From: Candidatus Hodarchaeota archaeon
GTDB lineage: Archaea; Asgardarchaeota; Heimdallarchaeia; Hodarchaeales; Hodarchaeaceae
Assembly: GCA_016840305.1 (NCBI GenBank)
Contig: JAEOSP010000504.1
Location: 1 to 5,840 of the forward strand
Length of the DNA: 5,840 nucleotides
Reading direction: 5' to 3'
How positions within the stretch are numbered: the first letter of the stretch is position 1; each line of letters starts with the position of its first letter. Below the pieces are notes generated by a model. That model had not been told where the DNA came from, ran no database searches, and was given only the letters and a program-made list of their open reading frames with translations. The translations under genes were made by a program, and so were the position numbers. Of this stretch, positions 1 through 4,405 are shown piece after piece.

Positions 1-98
1 CTCTCTGTTAATACTACAAAACTTCTTAACATTGATGTTTACTGGGTTATATGATGCTTAAAGCAGTAAGGATCGATTATAACAAGGGTTTTTTTTAA
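1..98 (+). promoter_or_regulatory. Leader and candidate promoter of rpsB
   Basis: No recognisable gene lies here. Short open stretches enter from the window edge and stop at 52-54 and 59-61, but their translations resemble nothing I know. A TATA-like TTATATG at 47-53 lies about 45 nt before the rpsB start, so transcription could begin near 73-80. A weak Shine-Dalgarno-like AAGGG lies at 84-88. A run of eight T at 89-96 sits between it and the ATG. T runs of this kind act as factor-independent termination signals in archaea, so it may end an upstream transcript. The promoter call is inferred from pattern only. Confidence 0.35.
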
Positions 99-755
99 AT
101 GGCAGCTACTACTCAAGAAGAAGATTTACTCGCGCCTCTAGAAGACTATTTAAAAGCTGGAGTTCACATAGGAACTTCTAGCGGAATGAAAAGCATGGAT
201 TGGGCTATCTATCGCACGCGAAGTGATGGACTATATGTTTTAGATGTTCATAAAACTGATGAGCGTATTCGTACTGCAGCCAAATTTCTCGCACGACAAG
301 ACATGTCACGGGTAGCAGCCTGTAGCGTCAGAGCATACGGAGTTTTTCCTGTAGAAATGTTGTGCAAAGTAACAGGGGCACACCCAATCACAGGACGTTT
401 TATACCTGGTATTTTTACTAATCCAAGTATTCAGGGACGGTATGATTATATTGAACCTAAAAGCATCTTGATTACAGATCCTCATTTTGATCGTCAAGCT
501 TTAAAAGAAGCATCGCGAGTAGGAATACCCGTAATCTCCTTAGTGGATACAGATAATACAATAAAAAACATTGATCTCGCGATTCCCTGTAATAACAAAG
601 GAAGAAATTCACTAGCAATGATTTTTTGGTTATTAACAAAAGAAATTCTAAGAGAACGGGGAGAATTAACCCCAGAAAAGGATGCTCAAATGCGAGTGGA
701 ACTATTTAGAGCCCCACGTGGACGTAGACCTGTACCTGGCGATGATGGATTTTAG
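99..755 (+). CDS. rpsB: Archaeal 30S ribosomal protein uS2
   Basis: Small-subunit ribosomal protein uS2 (archaeal Rps2/eukaryotic SA type), 218 residues, close to the usual archaeal length. It binds at the head-body junction of the 30S subunit. Visible family hallmarks are the N-terminal LLAPLEDYLKAGVHIGT (10-26), the IYRTRSDGLYVLDVHKTDERI segment (about 37-57), the PITGRFIPGIFTN segment (96-108), the ITDPHFDRQALKEA block (125-138), IPVISLVDTDN (143-153) and IPCNNKGRNSLAMIFWLL (162-179). The short C-terminal tail is Arg/Gly/Pro-rich. ATG 99 is the start because an in-frame TAA (96-98) immediately precedes it. rpoN follows after 16 nt, so the two are probably co-transcribed. In many archaea rpsB sits downstream of rpoN in the L13-S9-RpoN cluster; here the order is S2 then RpoN. 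Confidence 0.97.
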   Translation: MAATTQEEDLLAPLEDYLKAGVHIGTSSGMKSMDWAIYRTRSDGLYVLDVHKTDERIRTAAKFLARQDMSRVAACSVRAYGVFPVEMLCKVTGAHPITGRFIPGIFTNPSIQGRYDYIEPKSILITDPHFDRQALKEASRVGIPVISLVDTDNTIKNIDLAIPCNNKGRNSLAMIFWLLTKEILRERGELTPEKDAQMRVELFRAPRGRRPVPGDDGF

Positions 756-762
756 AGGGTGA
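755..762 (+). promoter_or_regulatory. Shine-Dalgarno site of rpoN
   Basis: GAGGGTGA begins on the last base of the rpsB stop codon and lies 9 nt before ATG 772. It differs by one base from the archaeal consensus GGAGGTGA. It supports independent re-initiation on rpoN within a shared rpsB-rpoN transcript and favours ATG 772 over the adjacent ATG 775. Confidence 0.7.
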
Positions 763-771
763 AATGTAACT

Positions 772-975
772 ATGATGATTCCAATACGATGTTATACTTG
801 TGGAAAAGTCATCGCACAATATTACGAGGAGTATATCGAAGGCCTCAAAACTGGCAAAGAACCGAAGGAAATGCTTGATTCTTTTGGTTTGACTCGTTAT
901 TGCTGTCGACGGATGCTAATCACACACGTTGAACTTATTGATGATATTCTAACCTTCTCAAGTCCAACACGATAA
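772..975 (+). CDS. rpoN: DNA-directed RNA polymerase subunit N (Rpo10/RpoN)
   Basis: Small zinc-bundle subunit of archaeal RNA polymerase, equivalent to eukaryotic Rpb10. It helps assemble the Rpo3/Rpo11 platform. Length is 67 residues, normal for the family. The zinc ligands are plain: Cys7 and Cys10 in RCYTCGKVI, and the vicinal pair Cys44-Cys45 in RYCCRRM. The family signature THVELIDDI follows at 51-59. The start at 772 gives MMIPIRC, which aligns with the typical MIIPVRC beginning, and it has a strong Shine-Dalgarno site. The gene lies 16 nt after rpsB. This is unrelated to bacterial sigma-54, which shares the symbol. No rpoK or enolase gene follows, unlike the common archaeal cluster. 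Confidence 0.97.
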   Translation: MMIPIRCYTCGKVIAQYYEEYIEGLKTGKEPKEMLDSFGLTRYCCRRMLITHVELIDDILTFSSPTR

Positions 976-1204
976 TCTTTGAGAAGTTTTTCTGACACGA
1001 ATCTGTGTGGAAAACTACTATTTGAATGGGATTTTGAATAACCGCTTTATACACTAGAATGCTTCAAGATATGACAAGTAAAGAACTTATATTGTGATCA
1101 AGAGAAGTTAAGAAACATCAGAATCAGATCCTCAATCAGAAATTGAAAAGATACAGTTTTTTAATCTAGAGTACTTTGGGATCTTTTGTTGGTGGTTTTC
1201 TCCA
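976..1204 (+). other. 229-bp non-coding gap with candidate terminator and promoter
   Basis: No credible gene on either strand: ATG-started frames run at most about 12 codons. A T5 tract at 987-991 just after rpoN could terminate the rpsB-rpoN transcript. Two TATA candidates precede the next gene. TTATATT at 1087-1093 has a purine-rich BRE-like TAAAGAA before it and would give a leader of roughly 90 nt. TTTTTTAA at 1157-1164 would give a leader of about 15-20 nt. Three copies of ATCAGA start at 1117, 1123 and 1135, in the possible leader of the first promoter. No tRNA cloverleaf was recognised. All regulatory calls are pattern-based. Confidence 0.4.
1191..1195 (+). promoter_or_regulatory. Shine-Dalgarno site of the RimK-like gene
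   Basis: GGTGG lies 9 nt before ATG 1205 and is complementary to the archaeal 16S rRNA 3' end (GGAGGTGAT type). It supports ATG 1205 as the start. Confidence 0.55.
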
Positions 1205-2116
1205 ATGGTAGAACAAATAGGTGTATTAAGTAGAAGTAAAGAATATTTTCCCACAACCCAATTACTTAATACAATAAACCAACACAATGATATATCTGGA
1301 GTATTTATATCAACCCAATACGTATTTCCACTTATTAATTCATCATCAGCAGATGCTCTTTTTGCAAATCAATCTTTAAATCCATTAATTGGTGTTATTC
1401 CACGCATTGGACGTACTCAAACCGAAATAGGTTTGCTTACCTTAAAGAATTTCGAGCTCATGCATATTCCAAGTACTCTCACGTCAGAAGCACTATTCTA
1501 TACACGAGACAAGTTCCGTTGCTTTCAAATGTTATCATCCATCCCTGGAATACGATTACCAAAAACATTGCTTATAAATAATACATATCAATTGGCGGAG
1601 CTCCTTCAGACCTTTAAATTTCCTATTGTGATCAAAATTCCAGACTCGACAAGAGGAACAGGGACAATTCTAGCATCCAATCCAAAAAATGCAGTAGAAA
1701 TCATTGAGACATTATTTATCCGTTCCCCAATGTCGATTCTAATTCAGGAATTTCTTAAAAATGAACACCAAGGGAAAAAAATTGCTCCAGGAGATATTCG
1801 AGTGTTATATGTCGGGGATCAAATCATTGGGAGTATGAAAAGGATTGCAACTAAAGGTGAATGGAAAACAAATTATGCCCAAGGAGCAGTGTGTGAACAA
1901 TATAAATTATCACCTGAAAATGAGGAATTAGTACATCAAATCGTAAATCGACTTGGTATAGAAGTTGCTGGAATTGACTTGTTTCCTACACAGGAAGGCC
2001 ATTATGTGCTTGAAGTAAATGCTTGCCCAGGATGGAAAGCATTTGAATCGGTTCATCCAAATATCAACGTTGCTCAGAGAATTGTTGATTATCTGATAAC
2101 AAAAATACGTCATTAG
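1205..2116 (+). CDS. RimK-family ATP-grasp ligase (alpha-L-glutamate ligase type)
   Basis: ATP-grasp carboxylate-amine ligase of the RimK superfamily, 303 residues, the normal size. Members form an acyl phosphate on a carboxylate and couple it to an amino group, often adding L-glutamate. The N-terminal pre-ATP-grasp domain holds PRIG (66-69). A TRDKFRCFQML segment (100-110) matches the RimK S/TRDKxRxxQLL block. ATP binding is shown by PIVIKIPDSTRGTG (140-153) with Lys144 and the glycine-rich loop, and by LIQEFLK (179-185). DIRVLYVG (197-204), KRIA (212-215), Asn223, AGIDLF (255-260) and the Mg-binding EVNACPG (270-276) complete the active site. Substrate is undetermined: archaeal relatives include MptN (tetrahydromethanopterin), CofF (coenzyme F420) and LysX/ArgX (amino-group-carrier pathways). 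No lysW-like carrier gene is visible here. It has its own likely promoter and sits between rpoN and radA without an evident functional partner. Confidence 0.88.
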   Translation: MVEQIGVLSRSKEYFPTTQLLNTINQHNDISGVFISTQYVFPLINSSSADALFANQSLNPLIGVIPRIGRTQTEIGLLTLKNFELMHIPSTLTSEALFYTRDKFRCFQMLSSIPGIRLPKTLLINNTYQLAELLQTFKFPIVIKIPDSTRGTGTILASNPKNAVEIIETLFIRSPMSILIQEFLKNEHQGKKIAPGDIRVLYVGDQIIGSMKRIATKGEWKTNYAQGAVCEQYKLSPENEELVHQIVNRLGIEVAGIDLFPTQEGHYVLEVNACPGWKAFESVHPNINVAQRIVDYLITKIRH

Positions 2117-2216
2117 AGAGAAAACCTAATAAATATTGACGAGAATTTATTGCTAATATAAAGACAGAATTACCAATAAATAGAGAATAATACCTATTTA
2201 ACTAAAAGGTCTTACA
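2117..2216 (+). promoter_or_regulatory. Intergenic promoter region of radA
   Basis: One hundred AT-rich bases with no gene. TAATATAAA at 2154-2162 is the best TATA-like element and would place transcription start near 2185, giving a leader of about 30 nt. AAAGGT at 2205-2210 is a Shine-Dalgarno-like site 6 nt before ATG 2217. An AT-only inverted repeat, AATAAAT (2128-2134) and ATTTATT (2145-2151), lies just after the previous stop codon. Its 7-bp stem and 10-nt loop would be weak, so it is only a tentative terminator or regulator site. Confidence 0.4.
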
Positions 2217-3179
2217 ATGACAGAAACAAACGTATTTGAAAAATTGAAACTAGCGGAAGAGTTACGAAATCGATTACAGGAGCAATTTCCTAGTATTATT
2301 TCGTTAGCAGCAACACCACCTGAAGAAGTAATGAAACGATGTGAGATTAGCAAATCATCAGCTATAAGGGCAGTCAATCAAGCACGTAAATATGTTGGAA
2401 TGTTTCAACCAACAACAGCTGCAACACTATTACAAAAAGAACTAAAGAGACCTAAGATTTCTACCTCATCGCGAAATTTAGACGAGATATTAGGAGGAGG
2501 AGTGTCTATTGGTGCTATAACAGAATTTAGTGGAGCATTTGCCACTGGAAAGACACAAATATCCTTTCAACTATGTTTGAATGTTCAACGATCCATCGAG
2601 GAAGGAGGATTAGAAGGAAAAGCACTTTTCATTGATACAGAGAATACATTTGCTCCTGCAAGAGTTGCGGAAATGAGTTATTCTTTCACTGATGATCCAG
2701 GATCATTTCTCCAAAATATCTTTATATCGCGAGCTTATAATTCAGATCATCAAATTCAGATAATTGAGAAAGCAGACAACGTTATAGAAAAAAATGGAAT
2801 ACGATTAATCATTATTGACTCAATGGCATCTCACTTCAGAGCAGAATTCCCTGGAAAAGACAATTTACCACGTAGACAGCAAGCATTGATGGCACATGCA
2901 GAAACTTTGCAACGATTAGCAGAATCATACAATTTAGCGATAGTTACTACAAATCAAATACTCAGCAATCCTGACAATCTTTTTTCAGGGGGGAGTAATA
3001 TCGAACCTGCACTAGGATTTGCATGGGGCCACAGACCAACGCATAGGATATTACTACGCAAATCTCGTGGAACAGCACGAATAGCAAGAATATTTGACTC
3101 ACCAGAATTACCTGAACGGGAAGCTGTTTACCACATTACATCTCAAGGGATACGAGATGAACCCCCTAATGACTATTAG
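2217..3179 (+). CDS. radA: RadA recombinase (Rad51/RecA family), divergent
   Basis: Archaeal strand-exchange ATPase that forms filaments on single-stranded DNA for homologous recombination; 320 residues, normal for RadA. The N-terminal helix-hairpin-helix region (about 25-60) includes LAATPPEEVMKRCEISKSSA. The core has Walker A GAFATGKT (106-113), catalytic Glu142 in FIDTENTF, Walker B LIIIDS (197-202), loop-1 region SHFRAEF...RRQQALMAH (205-227), TNQIL (245-249) before loop 2, and the C-terminal RIARIFDSPELPEREA...ITSQGIRD (288-314). The N-terminal domain and these C-terminal motifs argue against RadB, which lacks the N-terminal domain. Several usually conserved positions differ: PTTA (65-68) where the FxxA polymerisation motif is expected, TENTFAPAR where TEGTFRPER is usual, and ALGFAWGH in loop 2 where IGGHxxxH is usual. 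It may be the main RadA of a divergent lineage or a paralogue. Confidence 0.92.
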   Translation: MTETNVFEKLKLAEELRNRLQEQFPSIISLAATPPEEVMKRCEISKSSAIRAVNQARKYVGMFQPTTAATLLQKELKRPKISTSSRNLDEILGGGVSIGAITEFSGAFATGKTQISFQLCLNVQRSIEEGGLEGKALFIDTENTFAPARVAEMSYSFTDDPGSFLQNIFISRAYNSDHQIQIIEKADNVIEKNGIRLIIIDSMASHFRAEFPGKDNLPRRQQALMAHAETLQRLAESYNLAIVTTNQILSNPDNLFSGGSNIEPALGFAWGHRPTHRILLRKSRGTARIARIFDSPELPEREAVYHITSQGIRDEPPNDY

Positions 3180-3308
3180 ATGGTTTACAAGGAAAGGCAG
3201 AGAATCCACAGAAAATCTAGTCAGAAGGGAATACAGCCAAGAGCAAATATCCAGCTTTTTCGTAACCTAGTCAATAAAATAAAGGAATCAAAGAGGGAGT
3301 TGAGGTAG
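3180..3308 (+). CDS. Candidate small very basic protein (42 aa) between radA and PAC2
   Basis: An uninterrupted 42-codon frame starts with ATG exactly one base after the radA stop codon and ends in TAG at 3306-3308, four bases before the PAC2 start, so it fills the gap almost completely. The predicted peptide begins MVYKERQRIHRKSSQKG and ends NLVNKIKESKRELR. About a third of its residues are Lys or Arg and it has no cysteine, so it could bind nucleic acid. I recognise no family. It is not Nop10, a common neighbour of archaeal PAC2 genes, because it lacks the zinc-binding cysteines. There is no clear Shine-Dalgarno site, so expression would rely on translational coupling with radA. A chance frame of this length is not rare, so this remains tentative. 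Confidence 0.35.
   Translation: MVYKERQRIHRKSSQKGIQPRANIQLFRNLVNKIKESKRELR
3302..3306 (+). promoter_or_regulatory. Shine-Dalgarno site deciding the TTG start of PAC2
   Basis: GAGGT lies 6 nt before TTG 3313. An in-frame TGA at 3301-3303 excludes any earlier start. The only later alternative is ATG 3355 (Met15), which lacks a comparable site, so TTG 3313 is preferred. Confidence 0.6.
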
Positions 3309-3312
3309 TAGA

Positions 3313-4083
3313 TTGAATCAATCACAACAAAGCTCATTTAGTTTTCTTCATAAGATGTCAGATGTATCAATTACTCATCCAGCAGTGGTTATCCAAGGAT
3401 TACCAGGGATGGGCTTAATTGGCAAAATAGCAACAAATTTTTTGATTAACCATTACGAAGCAGTAGAAATAGCAAGAATATACAGCTCTTTCTTTCCGCC
3501 AGTGGTGCAAATAGACAATGAACAGGGTGTAGGTAGATTAGCAAGGATGGAAATATATGCAATTACCAAAACAACCCCCAATCTACTAATATTAACTGGT
3601 GATGCACAACCTCATGACATAGGTATTATCCAAGTGCTAAATGAAGTCCTGGATTTCGTCATTGAACATAATGCAGGAACAGTCATTTGTCTGGGAGGAT
3701 TAAGAGTTCTGGAAGAAGGACCAGACGTAGCAGCATTTGCATATGACATCGAAACAATTGAATGGCTACAAGAGTATGACATTGTACCTCTAAAGGGAGG
3801 AGAAATTACAGGTGCAGTCGGAGTATTTTCTGCTTTAGCGGCAGAAAAAGGGTTGAAAAGCTTTGGTTTACTAGGAAAACTAACGTTGGTTGGAACTGAT
3901 CCTCTAGCTAGTAAACATCTATTGAAACGGCTAGCTGATATATATTCATTGGATTATAGCTATGAAAAACTAGAAGAAATCATAGAAGAAGCAATTAGCA
4001 AGAATGAAATGCTCCATAAAGTAGAAGAAGAAGAACAATCAGGCGAAGAAAAGCAATCAAAAGGACCAACATACTATATTTAG
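3313..4083 (+). CDS. PAC2-family proteasome assembly chaperone / proteasome-binding protein
   Basis: Cytoplasmic PAC2-domain protein, 256 residues, like archaeal PbaA/PbaB, relatives of eukaryotic proteasome assembly chaperone PAC2. Hallmarks are PAVVIQGLPGMGLIGKIATNFLI (23-45), YSSFFPPVVQI (57-67), LLILTGDAQP (91-100), VICLGGL (124-130), the GAVGVFSALAAEKGLKSFGLLG segment (167-188) and DPLASKHLLKRLA (196-208). A charged Glu/Lys-rich linker (about 235-250) leads to the C-terminal residues TYYI. Tyr254-Tyr255-Ile256 fits the hydrophobic-Tyr-X (HbYX) tail that proteasome activators insert into pockets of the 20S alpha ring, and archaeal PbaA/PbaB carry such tails. The tail therefore supports proteasome docking. 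The start is TTG 3313. No proteasome gene is in the window. Weaker alternative: an uncharacterised PAC2 protein of another role. Confidence 0.9.
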   Translation: MNQSQQSSFSFLHKMSDVSITHPAVVIQGLPGMGLIGKIATNFLINHYEAVEIARIYSSFFPPVVQIDNEQGVGRLARMEIYAITKTTPNLLILTGDAQPHDIGIIQVLNEVLDFVIEHNAGTVICLGGLRVLEEGPDVAAFAYDIETIEWLQEYDIVPLKGGEITGAVGVFSALAAEKGLKSFGLLGKLTLVGTDPLASKHLLKRLADIYSLDYSYEKLEEIIEEAISKNEMLHKVEEEEQSGEEKQSKGPTYYI

Positions 4084-4102
4084 TGGCTGAAAAACTAATC
4101 TA

Positions 4103-4121
4103 ATTGATGCCTACCATCAAT
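4103..4121. terminator. Hairpin between convergent PAC2 and hgcB genes
   Basis: ATTGATG (4103-4109) and CATCAAT (4115-4121) form a perfect 7-bp stem with a 5-nt loop in the 43-bp gap between two converging genes. It reads equally from both strands, so it may act as a shared 3'-end element. Read on the minus strand, a short T5 run follows (opposite 4090-4094). On the plus strand the nearest T run is TTTTTT at 4144-4149, inside the 3' end of hgcB. Archaeal termination depends mainly on T tracts, so the hairpin may instead stabilise transcript ends. Confidence 0.4.
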
Positions 4122-4126
4122 GATAA

Positions 4127-4402
4127 CTAACAGCACTGCTTACTTTTTTCAGAAAGATGTAAAATCTTACGAATTTTCTTTTTAACAACGCTAGAAACAC
4201 AACCACATCCAATTGGATGAGCAATTATTGCATCCATTGGACATTGCAATGCACAAGCCCCACATTCAATGCATAGCTCGTCATTAACAATCTCCGCTTT
4301 TTGATTTTCATTTAATACAATTATTTGATGCGGACAGACATCCAGACACCAAGCACATCCGTTACATCTCTCAGTAAAGATTAGAGCTACCATGTACATC
4401 AC
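4127..4402 (-). CDS. hgcB: HgcB-like 2[4Fe-4S] ferredoxin
   Basis: Small ferredoxin, 91 residues from GTG 4402 (HgcB is usually about 95). HgcB is the electron carrier thought to reduce the corrinoid of HgcA and to bind mercury with extra cysteines. Two [4Fe-4S] motifs are clear: CNGCAWCLDVCP (13-24) and CIECGACALQCP (44-55); the second carries the ECGAC signature of HgcB. Two further HgcB features separate it from generic ferredoxins: a cysteine shortly after the second cluster (Cys68, in GCGC 65-68) and a C-terminal vicinal pair Cys90-Cys91. Cys66 looks like an extra cysteine compared with the GVGC I recall in bacterial HgcB. Start choices are GTG 4402, ATG 4399 and ATG 4393; none has a clear Shine-Dalgarno site. 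The gene begins 3 nt after the hgcA stop codon if GTG is used, so translation is probably coupled. Confidence 0.88.
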   Translation of the reverse strand: MMYMVALIFTERCNGCAWCLDVCPHQIIVLNENQKAEIVNDELCIECGACALQCPMDAIIAHPIGCGCVSSVVKKKIRKILHLSEKSKQCC

Positions 4403-4405
4403 ATT

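Noticed and set aside
306..497. 63-codon minus-strand frame inside rpsB
   Set aside because: It lies wholly antisense to a strongly supported uS2 gene and its translation resembles no family.
976..1204. tRNA or other structured RNA gene in the long gap
   Set aside because: No cloverleaf arms, TΨC-like GTTCRA block or CCA-adjacent acceptor stem could be found.
1928..2113. 61-codon minus-strand frame at the 3' end of the RimK-like gene
   Set aside because: Antisense to the conserved EVNACPG active-site region; the peptide has no recognisable features.
2217..3179. RadB instead of RadA
   Set aside because: The protein has the N-terminal helix-hairpin-helix domain and the SPELPEREAVYHIT-type C-terminal block of RadA; RadB is shorter and lacks the N-terminal domain.
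3180..3308. Small ORF as Nop10
   Set aside because: Nop10 often neighbours PAC2 in archaea, but this peptide has no cysteines and lacks the CPKCG zinc motif.
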